Of a stretch of DNA of 64,000 bases, positions 32,326 through 41,515 are shown in pieces. Under the pieces are notes generated by a model. It had not been told where the DNA came from. It worked only from the letters and a program-made list of their open reading frames with translations, and did no database searches. Position 1 is the stretch's first letter. Each line of letters starts with the position of its first letter. The DNA is from Dethiobacter alkaliphilus (GTDB lineage Bacteria > Bacillota > Dethiobacteria > DTU022 > UBA8154). The stretch lies in contig JAENYV010000008.1 of NCBI GenBank assembly GCA_016841605.1, forward strand, positions 162,138 through 226,137, read 5' to 3'. The translations under genes were made by a program, and so were the position numbers.

Positions 32326-34749
32326 ATGGAGTTAAAGCCTGTGGAAAAAGATGTCCTTCTTGAACTCAGTAATGTCTCCATGGGCTCTGCAGCAACGGCC
32401 CTTTCCAACATGCTGAACAGGGTTGTCCGTCTTTCGCCTCCGGAAATTACGGAAACGACGACGGCAGTCTGGCAGGAGCGGCACAACAGAAGCGGAATTT
32501 TGATCCGTATTGCTTTCAAGAATGGTCTGGAAGGAGTTAATTATCTTTTTTTAGCGGAGCGGGAGGCAGCTTCCCTGGCCGGTTTGTTGCTGGGAGAAGA
32601 CGTTAGTCCGTCTCAAGCAGTGGATTTTCCTGAACTGGGCGCTATTAATGAGAGCATGGGGATCATCATGGGCTCTTATACGAATTCCCTGGCAAGTTTT
32701 CTTGGTCTGACTCTGGAACTTGACCCGCCGGAGGTAGAACAGATTAACCCGGTAGACAAGGATTTTGTAAACCTGGGATTTACGGGAACGGATCCCTGGG
32801 TGGAACTTAACTTTTCTCTGGAAATTGAACCGGATCAGACGATAAGCTTGATACAACTTTTCCCCTTTCCTTTTCTGAAGACAATTTTAACTTTACTTAT
32901 GCAAGGATTGGGAATCGATTTGCCCGAGCAGGAATCTCCTGCTCAAGAAGCTTCGCAGGCCGAGTTGGAAGAACTTTTAAGTCAAACAGAAGATTCCGAA
33001 GATACCTTAACCTCTCAAAATGTTTTTGTACCCGGGCTGGATGAATATCTGAACGATATGGAAAAAGATACTATTGCTGAAGTTAGCAATATATCTTTGG
33101 GTTCATCTGCGACAGCTCTTTCCCAGTTAGTTGACCAGCGGGTGCAGATTACTACACCGCAGGTTTCTTTGACAACGATGGAAAAGCTTCGGGAAGAGTA
33201 TCCATATCCCAGTGTTATTGCCAAGGTTAATTATCGGGAGGGACTGGAGGGAGAGAGTATACTTATTCTCCAGGAGGAAGATGCAGCACTGATCGCCGGT
33301 TTAATGATGGGGCTTCCTCCTGAGGATGTTCCTAAAAAAGTCGGAGAGATGGAAATGAGTGCGGTCAGCGAGGCCATGAACCAGATGATGGGTTCTGCCG
33401 CGACAGCCATGTCCGACTTTTTAGCCCGTAAGGTTGATATTTCTCCTCCGAATTTAAATCATGCTAATCTTCAAGAAGAAATGGTGCAGGTCAACCAAAT
33501 TGAGCAGGAAGAACCGGTGCTGCAGATATCGTTTCAGCTCGATATCGGCGATCTTTTGCAAAGCCGTTTAATTCAGGTGATCCCCTTTCCCTTTGCCAAG
33601 AAAATTACCTCTTTTCTGTTAAAGGATATGATGATCGGAGAAGAGGAGACGGAAAACAAGGATCTACCTGTTTCTCTTGATTCTCCGCCTTCTTCCGGGG
33701 GGGAATTATCCGGGGAGATCCTGAGTGAAATACAAAAGGATGCCCTGGCGGAAGTAGGCAATATTTCCCTCGGGTCTTCCGCCACGGCTCTTTCCGAATT
33801 GATTAACAAAAAGGTTAATATTACAGCTCCCCGGGTAACTTTGACGACTATGAAAGAGGTCAGCGCCAATTATCCGGTTCCCTGTCTTGTTGTTATGGTC
33901 AATTATATTAAGGGGTTAGACGGAAATAATGTACTTATTATTAAAAAAGAGGATGCGCTGGTTATTGTCGGCTTGATGATGGGGATGGAACCTCCGGAAA
34001 GGCCTCAGGAACTTGATGAGTTGGAGATTTCCGCGGTCAGTGAGGCCATGAACCAGATGATGGGTTCTGCCGCGACAGCCATGTCTGATCTTTTAGAACG
34101 GTTAATTGATATATCTCCTCCTGAGATTGTTTATAAGGATTTAAACGGGGAGAACTTAAATATTGACATTTACGATGAGGATGCTCTGCTGGTACAGGTT
34201 GCTTTCCGTATGGAGGTCGAGGGCCTCCTGGACAGTGATCTTTTGCAATTGATTCCGCTCAATTTTGCCGGGAAAATTACATCCCATCTTCTTTCAGCTT
34301 TTACCGGTGAAGATGGATACGTTTTTCCCGAACCTGTCCAAAGCGCTGAAGAAAGTGCCCTTGACGAACCAACTGTTGAGATATCGGGCTCACCGCCCGG
34401 ACTTCCCCGTAATGAGGGAGAAGAGCTCCTTTTTTCCGGTATAGAAGAAGAGGAGGCGTTTGTATCTTCTCCCCGAGAGACCATAAAGCAATTAACAGAT
34501 GACGAATATGCCAAACTAAATCTGATTCGAGATATTCCTCTGGAGATCCAGGCAGTACTGGGCAAGACGAGAGTTCCTCTGAAAAGGATTTTTTCTCTGT
34601 TGCCGGGAGAAATAGTCAGCCTTAATCGTTTTTTAGGGGAACCGGTGGATCTTTTTGCCAATCAGCGTCTGGTGGCTACGGGGGAGGTGGTTTTGGTAAA
34701 CGGACAGTTCGGTGTAAAAATTACGGAAATAATCCGTCCCAAGTACTAA
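32326..34749 (+). CDS. fliY: FliY-like protein: three CheC modules plus C-terminal FliN domain
   Basis: An 807-residue fusion. Each CheC module carries two candidate CheY-P phosphatase sites of the form [DS]-x3-E-x2-N-x22-P. Module 1: D9/E13/N16/P39 intact; the second site is degenerate (G105, E109, G112). Module 2: D248/E252/N255/P278 and S345/E349/N352/P375. Module 3: D472/E476/N479/P502 and S569/E573/N576/P599. Residues about 725-807 form a SpoA/FliN domain (IPLEIQAVLGKTRVPLKRIF, GEVVLVNGQFGVKITEII). Bacillus FliY has one CheC module and an N-terminal CheY-binding peptide; this protein has three modules and starts directly with module 1 (MELKPVEKDVLLEL), so the peptide is absent. It likely sits in the C-ring and drains CheY-P. 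Confidence 0.92.
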   Translation: MELKPVEKDVLLELSNVSMGSAATALSNMLNRVVRLSPPEITETTTAVWQERHNRSGILIRIAFKNGLEGVNYLFLAEREAASLAGLLLGEDVSPSQAVDFPELGAINESMGIIMGSYTNSLASFLGLTLELDPPEVEQINPVDKDFVNLGFTGTDPWVELNFSLEIEPDQTISLIQLFPFPFLKTILTLLMQGLGIDLPEQESPAQEASQAELEELLSQTEDSEDTLTSQNVFVPGLDEYLNDMEKDTIAEVSNISLGSSATALSQLVDQRVQITTPQVSLTTMEKLREEYPYPSVIAKVNYREGLEGESILILQEEDAALIAGLMMGLPPEDVPKKVGEMEMSAVSEAMNQMMGSAATAMSDFLARKVDISPPNLNHANLQEEMVQVNQIEQEEPVLQISFQLDIGDLLQSRLIQVIPFPFAKKITSFLLKDMMIGEEETENKDLPVSLDSPPSSGGELSGEILSEIQKDALAEVGNISLGSSATALSELINKKVNITAPRVTLTTMKEVSANYPVPCLVVMVNYIKGLDGNNVLIIKKEDALVIVGLMMGMEPPERPQELDELEISAVSEAMNQMMGSAATAMSDLLERLIDISPPEIVYKDLNGENLNIDIYDEDALLVQVAFRMEVEGLLDSDLLQLIPLNFAGKITSHLLSAFTGEDGYVFPEPVQSAEESALDEPTVEISGSPPGLPRNEGEELLFSGIEEEEAFVSSPRETIKQLTDDEYAKLNLIRDIPLEIQAVLGKTRVPLKRIFSLLPGEIVSLNRFLGEPVDLFANQRLVATGEVVLVNGQFGVKITEIIRPKY

Positions 34750-34853
34750 ACATTAATGTCACTACGCAATAAATTGCATTAAGTCGAATGTTTTATAAAT
34801 TTTGACCCTGGACATTGGTTTTTAGACTGAACATATTAAAGGGGTGATAAGAG

Positions 34854-35336
34854 GTGACCAACAAGATTGAAACAGTATCGGAAGTCCAGATGGTGGCCTT
34901 CAAGCTGGAAAAGGAAGAATTTGCCGTAAATATTCATCAGGTCAGGGAAGTTCTGAAAATGAGCCGGGTTACCCCCCTTCCTCAATCTGCTAATTATATT
35001 GAAGGGGTTATCAACCTGCGCGGTGAAGTGATTCCTGTTGTGGATTTGCGGAAGCGTTTTGAGTTGCCTGTGGGAGAAAGGGGAGAACAGACCCGGATTA
35101 TTATTGTGGAAATACAGAATAGCAATGTAGGATTGATCGTCGATTCCGTCACAGAGGTTCTGCGTTTTTCTTCTTCGGCAATACAACCTCCTCCGGCCAG
35201 AGTTGCCGGTACCCGTACAGATCTTATTAAGGGAGTCGGCAAGGTGGCAGACCGGTTGCTTATTATCCTTAACCTGGAAAAAATTCTTACAACGGAAGAG
35301 GTTATTTCTCTGGAGGAAGTTACCATAGATAGCTGA
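34854..35336 (+). CDS. cheW: Chemotaxis coupling protein CheW
   Basis: A 160-residue CheW: QMVAFKLEKEEFAVNIHQVR, then PQSANYIEGVINLRGEVIPV and VDLRKRFELP, with VGLIVDSVTEVLRF. CheW bridges receptors and CheA. The GTG start follows AAAGGGGTGATAAG. A 104-base gap to fliY contains no clear terminator, so co-transcription with the switch genes is likely. Confidence 0.97.
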   Translation: MTNKIETVSEVQMVAFKLEKEEFAVNIHQVREVLKMSRVTPLPQSANYIEGVINLRGEVIPVVDLRKRFELPVGERGEQTRIIIVEIQNSNVGLIVDSVTEVLRFSSSAIQPPPARVAGTRTDLIKGVGKVADRLLIILNLEKILTTEEVISLEEVTIDS

Positions 35337-35388
35337 TCCGATATCTTGTTCGCCAAAACGTTTTTTGTTTAAGAAGGGGGGAGAGGCG

Positions 35389-37611
35389 ATGGAAGAGTAC
35401 AGAGATCTCTTTTTAGCGGAAGCGGGAGAGCATCTGCAAAATATGACGGATCGTATGCTGGAATTGGAGAAGGACCCAACTGCCACAGAGCACCTGACGG
35501 AGATGTTTAGAGCCGCTCATAGTTTAAAAGGCATGTCCGGAACCATGGGTTATGAGTTAATTATGGAACTTACTCATGAAATGGAGAGTCTTCTGGACAA
35601 GCTGAGATCGGGAGAAATAGCCGTAGAAACGGGGTTGATAAACCTGCTTTTTGAAGCGGTTGATCTGGTCCAGTTAATGATCGGCAACCTGGATAATCGG
35701 GAAAGCTTTTTTACGGAGGTTAAGGCTCTGGAGAAAAAACTCCGGGAGTGGCCTGCTCAGGATGAAGGAGACGAACGGAAACTTCCGCGGGAAGAAGGCC
35801 GGCCGATAAGCAAAGAATCGTCTGCTGCGGAAGATAATCCGCAGGAACAGGGAACCGGGGCGGATATGGTCAAAGATAAACTTATTAATTCGGAACTGAA
35901 TGAATTTGAGAAAGAAATGCTCAAGGATGCTGTTTTTCGGGGCGAAAAGGCTTATCTTATTAATGTCCGGCTGCGGGACGGTTCCCTATTAAAATCCGTT
36001 CGCTCTTATATGGTCCATAAAGCCCTTGAGAAACAGGGAGAGATAATTAAAACCCAGCCGTCCTTACAAGCCATGGAAGAAGAAAAATTTGATCGGGATT
36101 TTTCCTTTTTACTACTTGGAAAGCCGGATTTGGAAATTACTGCCTTGAAAAAAAAGATCGAGAGTATTGCTGAAATTGAAAAGGTAACTGTATCATCTTT
36201 TATCATCGACGATCAGCAAGAAGCGACAACAACTGCCCCGGCAAAAGAAACGCAGGATTCCGCCGGCGGAAGCCTTAAGAAGCAAGAAAAAGCAGCAATA
36301 CAAGCCTCTGAAAATACTGTCAATACTGAAACAGAGGAGAAAACAAAAAAATCCTTTAACGGAGAAGATAACGGGGATTTAGCTCAGGTTCGCAAAAAGG
36401 CAAGGATTTCTACTTTAAACCGTTCCGCTGAGAAGACTGTGCGGGTAGAGACAGCCAAGCTTGATGCTCTGGTTAACCTTGTGGGAGAATTGATAATTAA
36501 CCGCACCAGAGTGCTGGAACTGGGTAAAGAACTGAAAAATGAACAGCTGGAAGGTTCCCTGGAGCAGCTGGAAAGGATTACAACGGAACTCCAGAGTGCA
36601 GTTATGACCCTACGTATGGTTCCCATTAAGCAAGTGTTCGACCGTTTTCCCCGCATGGTGCGCGATCTTAGCCAGGACAAGGATAAAGAAGTCGAGTTGA
36701 TCATCTCCGGAGAAGAGACGGAATTAGATCGCACGATTGTCAACCAGGTCGGAGATCCCCTGGTTCATCTGCTAAGAAACGCAGTAGACCATGGGATTGA
36801 AGACGAAGAAGAAAGACGAAGAAAAGGAAAAGACCCGGTCGGAAAAATTAGATTAGAGGCGCATCACGAGGGCAGCCATGTTGTCGTAAGTGTGGAAGAT
36901 GACGGAATGGGCATCGACCCTGAAAGGGTAAAAGAAAAAGCATTGCAAAAAAAGATCATTACCAGGGAAGAAGCAGAAATAATGGGGGCCGATGAAGCTG
37001 TCCGCCTGGTTTTCCGCAGCGGTTTCAGCACGGCAGCGAAAGTGACGGATGTTTCCGGTCGTGGTGTGGGGATGGATGTTGTTAAAACTGCTATAGAAGC
37101 TTTAAATGGGACGGTAGAAGTAAAAAGTGAGCAGGGAAAGGGATCCAAGTTTGTTCTCAGATTGCCTCTGACCCTGGCGATTATCAGAACCCTGATGGTG
37201 AAAGCCGGCAAAGAAGTTTATGCCATTCCTATTGAGGCTATTCGGGAAAATCTTTTTGTTGAACCGCAAGAGATACGGACTATACAACAGGGTAAGGTTA
37301 TCACGCTCAGGGAAGAGGTCCTGCCGCTAAACTGTTTAAAGGAAGGCCTTGGAATGGGTTTCTTTGAGGAACAGGATGTATATCCCGTTGTGGTTGTTCA
37401 GGCGGGGGATAGGAAAGTCGGCTTCATGGTCGATGAACTGATGGGCCAGCAGGAAGTTGTTATTAAATCCCTGAGTACTTTTATTAATGATATTAAAGGG
37501 ATTGCCGGAGCAACAGTTTTGGGAGACGGGAGGGTGACTCTTATCCTGGATGTAGCCGGCTTGCTTGAAGATGGGAGGGTTAATGTTGGGAAAGAGAATC
37601 TTAATCACTGA
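35389..37611 (+). CDS. cheA: Chemotaxis histidine kinase CheA
   Basis: A 740-residue CheA with P1 to P5. P1 has the phosphorylated H44 in RAAHSLKGMSGTMG. P2 (about 185-275) holds the CheY/CheB-docking fold. P3 begins at VRVETAKLDALVNLVGELI, P4 shows N, G1 and G2 boxes (LLRNAVDHGIEDEEER, VEDDGMGIDPERV, VSGRGVGMDVVKTAIE), and P5 is CheW-like (VMVKAGKEVYAIPIEA-type region). ATG 35389 follows AAGGGGGGAGAGG. It overlaps cheY by 29 bases. Confidence 0.98.
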   Translation: MEEYRDLFLAEAGEHLQNMTDRMLELEKDPTATEHLTEMFRAAHSLKGMSGTMGYELIMELTHEMESLLDKLRSGEIAVETGLINLLFEAVDLVQLMIGNLDNRESFFTEVKALEKKLREWPAQDEGDERKLPREEGRPISKESSAAEDNPQEQGTGADMVKDKLINSELNEFEKEMLKDAVFRGEKAYLINVRLRDGSLLKSVRSYMVHKALEKQGEIIKTQPSLQAMEEEKFDRDFSFLLLGKPDLEITALKKKIESIAEIEKVTVSSFIIDDQQEATTTAPAKETQDSAGGSLKKQEKAAIQASENTVNTETEEKTKKSFNGEDNGDLAQVRKKARISTLNRSAEKTVRVETAKLDALVNLVGELIINRTRVLELGKELKNEQLEGSLEQLERITTELQSAVMTLRMVPIKQVFDRFPRMVRDLSQDKDKEVELIISGEETELDRTIVNQVGDPLVHLLRNAVDHGIEDEEERRRKGKDPVGKIRLEAHHEGSHVVVSVEDDGMGIDPERVKEKALQKKIITREEAEIMGADEAVRLVFRSGFSTAAKVTDVSGRGVGMDVVKTAIEALNGTVEVKSEQGKGSKFVLRLPLTLAIIRTLMVKAGKEVYAIPIEAIRENLFVEPQEIRTIQQGKVITLREEVLPLNCLKEGLGMGFFEEQDVYPVVVVQAGDRKVGFMVDELMGQQEVVIKSLSTFINDIKGIAGATVLGDGRVTLILDVAGLLEDGRVNVGKENLNH

Positions 37612-37948
37612 TGATACCGCTTTTATGCGGATGACCTTACGTAATGTTTTGGCAAAGAATGGGTATGAGATAGTTGGTGAAGCTGAGGATGGGCTGCAGG
37701 CTGTAGAAAAGTATATGGAGATCAAGCCCGACCTCGTGACAATGGACATTACCATGCCCAATATGGATGGTATTACGGCCATAAAAAAAATTATAGAAAA
37801 AGACCCGGGTGCCAAAATTGTTGTGGTCAGCGCAATGGGACAGAAAGCCCTGGTTATTGAAGCGCTAAATTCAGGAGCAAAGGATTTTATCGTCAAGCCT
37901 TTCCAACCTGATCGCATTGTGGAAGCTCTGCAGAAAGTGGTCGGTTAA
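37583..37948 (+). CDS. cheY: Chemotaxis response regulator CheY
   Basis: A 121-residue single receiver domain: acidic pocket D10-D11, phospho-acceptor D55 (VTMDITMPNMDG), S83 and K105 (FIVKPFQ). In Gram-positives CheY-P binding to the switch favours counterclockwise running. ATG 37583 follows GGGAGGG closely; TTG 37586 is an alternative. It lies inside the cheA 3' end. Confidence 0.96.
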   Translation: MLGKRILITDDTAFMRMTLRNVLAKNGYEIVGEAEDGLQAVEKYMEIKPDLVTMDITMPNMDGITAIKKIIEKDPGAKIVVVSAMGQKALVIEALNSGAKDFIVKPFQPDRIVEALQKVVG

Positions 37949-37986
37949 TACAGAGCAGTCCCTAAAAACGAGGTGACACTTTTTGG

Positions 37987-38589
37987 ATGATCAAAAAAAT
38001 TGATGATAATATGCTTGATGTACTTAAAGAGCTGGCCAATATAGGTCTGGGGAACGCCGTTACTTCTCTTTCTCAAATGTTGGGAGAAGAAAAGATCAAT
38101 ATGGACGTTCCCATTGCTACACTGATTCCTCTCCAGGATGTTCCGGATTTTCTGGGGGGAGGAGAGGTTGCGGTGGCCGGAGTATATATCGAAGCCACAG
38201 GCGATGTTAATTTAACCGTTCTTTTTGTCCTTTCCCTGGACAGTGCGTCAAACCTGATTACAAGCCTTATTCCGGGAACGGAAGGAGAAATGGACGAGAT
38301 GGGTGTTTCCGTGCTTATTGAGGTGGGAAATATCCTGACGGCATCTTATTTGAATGCCGTTTCGATGATGACGGATCTTCAACTTTTACCATCTCCTCCC
38401 CAGATTGCTGTCGATATGTCCGGTGCGATTATATCTACCGTAATGGCGGAAGCTCATCTTATTGATGATGAAGTGGTTCTCCTGCAGACGACGCTCAACA
38501 CGATGGAAAGCCAGATAGGCGGAAATATTCTTATTCTTCCGGATTATGGGGCCTTAGAGAAAATTTTTGCCCTTCTGGGACTCGGGTGA
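37987..38589 (+). CDS. cheC: CheY-P phosphatase CheC
   Basis: A 200-residue CheC with both phosphatase sites: D11/E15/N18 (LDVLKELANIGLGNAVTSLS) and S108/E112/N115 (SVLIEVGNILTASYLNAVS). It dephosphorylates CheY-P and pairs with CheD, encoded 5 bases downstream. With FliY it brings the predicted number of CheC-type sites in this cluster to seven intact. Confidence 0.96.
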   Translation: MIKKIDDNMLDVLKELANIGLGNAVTSLSQMLGEEKINMDVPIATLIPLQDVPDFLGGGEVAVAGVYIEATGDVNLTVLFVLSLDSASNLITSLIPGTEGEMDEMGVSVLIEVGNILTASYLNAVSMMTDLQLLPSPPQIAVDMSGAIISTVMAEAHLIDDEVVLLQTTLNTMESQIGGNILILPDYGALEKIFALLGLG

Positions 38590-38593
38590 TCCC

Positions 38594-39103
38594 ATGGCAA
38601 ACAATATCATTGTAGAAAACAATATTATTAAGGTAAAAATTGCTGATCTGGCTGTACAAAAAGAACAGGGAATTATTATCACTGTAGGGCTGGGTTCGTG
38701 TGTGGGAATAGCACTGTATGATTTTGCAACCAAAGTCGGAGGTCTTGCTCACATTCTTCTTTCAGACAGCACCCAGTTTAAAAATAAGGGGGAATCTTTT
38801 AATAAGGCGAAATTTGCGGATACAGCCATTCCTTTTCTGGCCGGAGAGATGGAAAAATTGGGTGGAAGAAGAACGCGCTTTCAGGCAAAAATAGCCGGGG
38901 GAAGCCAGCTTTTTGCTTTTCAAAATAAAAATACAAGTGTTGGAGAGAAAAATGTTGAAGCTGTCATCAGGACACTTAAAGAGATGGGGATACCTATTTT
39001 AGGACAGGATGTGAGAGGAAATTACGGTCGGACAATGAGGCTGTTTATTGATTCCGGCAAAGTACTGATTTCTACGGTTGGAAAAGGAGAAAAAGATCTG
39101 TAA
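38594..39103 (+). CDS. cheD: Chemoreceptor glutamine deamidase CheD
   Basis: A 169-residue CheD with the catalytic Cys36 in VGLGSCVGIALYDF, His in GGLAHILLSDS, and the AKIAGGSQLFAF strand. CheD deamidates receptor Gln residues and binds CheC to raise its activity. ATG 38594 follows GGGTGATC; the longer frame into cheC is not used. Confidence 0.95.
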   Translation: MANNIIVENNIIKVKIADLAVQKEQGIIITVGLGSCVGIALYDFATKVGGLAHILLSDSTQFKNKGESFNKAKFADTAIPFLAGEMEKLGGRRTRFQAKIAGGSQLFAFQNKNTSVGEKNVEAVIRTLKEMGIPILGQDVRGNYGRTMRLFIDSGKVLISTVGKGEKDL

Positions 39104-39174
39104 TTTTTTTATGAGTCTGCCATTGATCTTTCTTCAAAATGTAAAAGAAATTGTTGTTTTGAGTGGGGATGATA

Positions 39175-40269
39175 ATGAGAGGGAAAAAAATAAAAATACT
39201 CGTTGTAGATGATTCTGCATTTATGCGCAAATTTATCGGTGACATTATCAGCAGGGATAATGAGTTGGAACTGGTTGGTACTGCCCGCGACGGAGAAGAT
39301 GCCCTGAAGAAAAAAGATCTTCTGAAGCCGGATGTTTTAACCCTGGATCTGGAAATGCCCAGGTTGGATGGTCTGGCCACACTTCGGCGGTTAATGGAGA
39401 CGGAACTTCTTCCCGTTATTATGGTGAGCAGCCATACCCGAAAAGGGAGCGAAATAACCCTGGAAGCCCTCTCTGCAGGTGCTGTAGATTTTGTGACCAA
39501 ACCTTCTCTTTTTAAAGGGGAGAGCGCAGAAGAATTAAAAATTATGCTTCCGCAAAAGATAAAAGCTGCCGCAGGAGCGCGCCTTTATCCACGGGCAGGA
39601 ATGCCCGTAAAGTCAGAGGAAGATAAAACGAAAAAAGTTTTTTCCGAAAAACTGAGTAAACCTTTCCGTCATTCTGCGCTAGATAGGTCGCTGTGCAATG
39701 TTGTGGCGATCGGCGCCTCCACAGGCGGGCCTCGTGCCCTGGAAGATGTGATCCGAGGGTTTCCCGCCGACTTGCCTGCCGCGGTACTGATTACGCAGCA
39801 TATGCCTCCGGGTTTTACGGAATCCTTTGCCAAAAGACTGGACAGGGTGTCCGGCTTGAAAGTTCGGGAGGCCCGCGGTAAAGAGAAAATTTTGCCGGGA
39901 GAGGCTTATGTAGCTCCGGGAGGCTATCACCTTATCGTGGAAGCGGGTCAAACAGTACTGAGCAGTACTCCTCCGGTCCAACACGTTCGCCCATCGGCAG
40001 ATGTAATGATGGAATCAGTTGCGCAGTTTTTCGGCCCTGGGGCCATCGGTGTAATCCTTACCGGAATGGGAAGGGACGGAGCTGACGGGATGGCGCACAT
40101 AAAAAAAAATGGGGGGAGAACCATTGCTCAGGACCCCTCTACTGCTGTTATCGCCAGTATGCCCCAGGCAGTGATAAAAAACGGCCTGGCGGATGAAATT
40201 GTTCCCCTGGACCGGATTGCTGCCGGCGTTTCGCGCTTGCTTAATAACAAAAATGGAAAGGAGGGGTAA
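39175..40269 (+). CDS. cheB: Chemotaxis protein-glutamate methylesterase CheB
   Basis: A 364-residue CheB: an N-terminal receiver domain with D12-D13 and phospho-acceptor D58 (LTLDLEMPRLDGLATL), a polar linker, and a C-terminal methylesterase with the triad motifs IGASTGGPRALE (Ser), LITQHMPPGFTESFA (His) and LTGMGRDGADGMAHI (Asp). It removes receptor methyl groups. ATG 39175 is placed 6 bases after GTGGGG. It is immediately followed by cheR. Confidence 0.98.
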   Translation: MRGKKIKILVVDDSAFMRKFIGDIISRDNELELVGTARDGEDALKKKDLLKPDVLTLDLEMPRLDGLATLRRLMETELLPVIMVSSHTRKGSEITLEALSAGAVDFVTKPSLFKGESAEELKIMLPQKIKAAAGARLYPRAGMPVKSEEDKTKKVFSEKLSKPFRHSALDRSLCNVVAIGASTGGPRALEDVIRGFPADLPAAVLITQHMPPGFTESFAKRLDRVSGLKVREARGKEKILPGEAYVAPGGYHLIVEAGQTVLSSTPPVQHVRPSADVMMESVAQFFGPGAIGVILTGMGRDGADGMAHIKKNGGRTIAQDPSTAVIASMPQAVIKNGLADEIVPLDRIAAGVSRLLNNKNGKEG

Positions 40270-40271
40270 CC

Positions 40272-41072
40272 TTGTCTCCGGAAACCTGGGATTATATGCG
40301 CTTTAAAGCAGCATTTTTCAAGAAAACAGGTTTAGATCTGGAGCGCTATAAGGACAAGCAGATGGAACGGCGTATTTTGCAGTTGATGCAAAGGGAGAAT
40401 AAGCCTGATTTTCGGCTTTTCTTTGAATATCTTGCCGGTTCTCCACCAGCCATGGAGCGTTTTATGAACTACCTGACCATCAATACTTCAGAGTTTTTCC
40501 GCGATGAAAAGGTTTACAAGCATCTTCAAGAAAAAACTTTTGTTGAGTTGCTGCAAAGAGAACAGGGGCTTCTTAAGATTTGGAGTGCCGGTTGTTCGAT
40601 AGGAGCGGAACCTTATACCATAGCTATAGCTCTAAACATTTTGAAGTCCCTGGGACGAATCAAGATCATTGCCAGCGACATAGATGATAAAGCACTGGAG
40701 ACGGCGAAAAAAGGGCAATATTCGCGCAAACAGCTTGGAAAAACCCGTGAAGAAATTATCAGAAAATATTTTTCAACAGATGGAGATAATTATTGTATAA
40801 TCCCGGAAATCAAGCAAGTTGTTACTTTTAAACGCCACAACCTGCTGACTGATTCCTCTTTTCCGGATTGTCACATGATCTTCTGCCGAAATGTTTTTAT
40901 CTACTTTAAGCCGGAAACCCAGGAATTTCTCCTGGAGCGTTTTTCAGGAGCTTTAAAAACCGGTGGATATCTGGTTATCGGTTCCGCTGAATATATCAGT
41001 AACCCGGCGAATTTCGGTTTGACCAAGTGCTTTAACACTATTTACCAGAAAATGAATAATCGAAATATTTAA
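40272..41072 (+). CDS. cheR: Chemotaxis protein methyltransferase CheR
   Basis: A 266-residue SAM-dependent methyltransferase. It has the N-terminal helical domain (MERFMNYLTINTSEFFRDEK) and the catalytic domain with SAM motif KIWSAGCSIGAEPYTIAIAL and IIASDIDDKALETAKKGQYS, ending in MIFCRNVFIYFKPETQ. It methylates receptor Glu residues. TTG follows AAAGGAGGGG 2 bases after cheB. It is the last chemotaxis gene before a terminator. Confidence 0.98.
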   Translation: MSPETWDYMRFKAAFFKKTGLDLERYKDKQMERRILQLMQRENKPDFRLFFEYLAGSPPAMERFMNYLTINTSEFFRDEKVYKHLQEKTFVELLQREQGLLKIWSAGCSIGAEPYTIAIALNILKSLGRIKIIASDIDDKALETAKKGQYSRKQLGKTREEIIRKYFSTDGDNYCIIPEIKQVVTFKRHNLLTDSSFPDCHMIFCRNVFIYFKPETQEFLLERFSGALKTGGYLVIGSAEYISNPANFGLTKCFNTIYQKMNNRNI

Positions 41073-41156
41073 GATCCGGGAGGCGGCAGTCGTAATAAAA
41101 TTTTGAATTTTAAATGTACCTGCCGAATTTTAATACATGTATTTCAGGGATCAGGT

Positions 41157-41184
41157 GTAGTCCTTCAGTGACTGCTTTTTTTTC
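41157..41184 (+). terminator. Probable terminator after cheR
   Basis: GTAGTC (41157-41162) pairs with GACTGC (41170-41175, one G-U pair) around CTTCAGT, followed by nine T residues. The 222-base gap 41073-41294 holds this terminator and then the promoter region of the spore protein gene. Confidence 0.6.
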
Positions 41185-41225
41185 GTTTTTTTCTTTCTTC
41201 TGCCGGATAAAGCTAAAAATGACAT

Positions 41226-41254
41226 CTATATTTTTAGCACAAGCGCACAAAATA
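41226..41254 (+). promoter_or_regulatory. Candidate forespore sigma-G-type promoter
   Basis: CTATA (41226-41230), 17 bases, then CAAAATA (41248-41254). The forespore sigma-G consensus is about GNATR-N17/18-CATAMTA, so four of five and six of seven positions agree. The product downstream is an alpha/beta SASP, a class normally transcribed by sigma-G. Confidence 0.35.
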
Positions 41255-41294
41255 TTAAAGCCTCCGCGAAAATTGTAAAAGGAGTGAGGTTTTC

Positions 41295-41477
41295 ATGCCT
41301 CGAAGACGTCCCGGAGTCATGTCCGAAGCTTTAAAATATGAGCTGGCTGAAGAACTGGGTGTCGGTGAGACGGTCCGCAGAGAAGGATTCGGCGAGGTTA
41401 CCTCCCGCAACTGCGGGAATCTGGTTAAAAAAGCCATTGAAAGGGCGGAACGAACAGTCTCCTCTCCGCAAAAATAG
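41295..41477 (+). CDS. Small acid-soluble spore protein, alpha/beta type
   Basis: A 60-residue SASP. Motifs are MSEALKYELAEELGVGETV and GEVTSRNCGNLVKKAIERAE, matching the two conserved helices of the alpha/beta family. These proteins saturate forespore DNA and protect it from UV and heat. The gene sits two places upstream of ispE, as sspF does in Bacillus. It is direct evidence of an endospore former. GGAGTGAGG precedes the ATG and a perfect hairpin follows the stop. Confidence 0.95.
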   Translation: MPRRRPGVMSEALKYELAEELGVGETVRREGFGEVTSRNCGNLVKKAIERAERTVSSPQK

Positions 41478-41485
41478 CGGTTGGC

Positions 41486-41515
41486 AGGGTATACCTTCGG
41501 GTATACCCTAATTTC
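41486..41515 (+). terminator. Hairpin terminator after the SASP gene
   Basis: A perfect 10-base stem AGGGTATACC / GGTATACCCT closed by a TTCG tetraloop, followed by AATTTCT. The T tract is short, but stem and position 9 bases after the stop fit a terminator. Confidence 0.75.

Noticed and set aside
41204-41230. GGATA...CATCTATA as the promoter of the SASP gene
   Set aside because: The spacing is 13 bases and the -10 has an extra base; the alternative at 41226-41254 fits the forespore consensus better.
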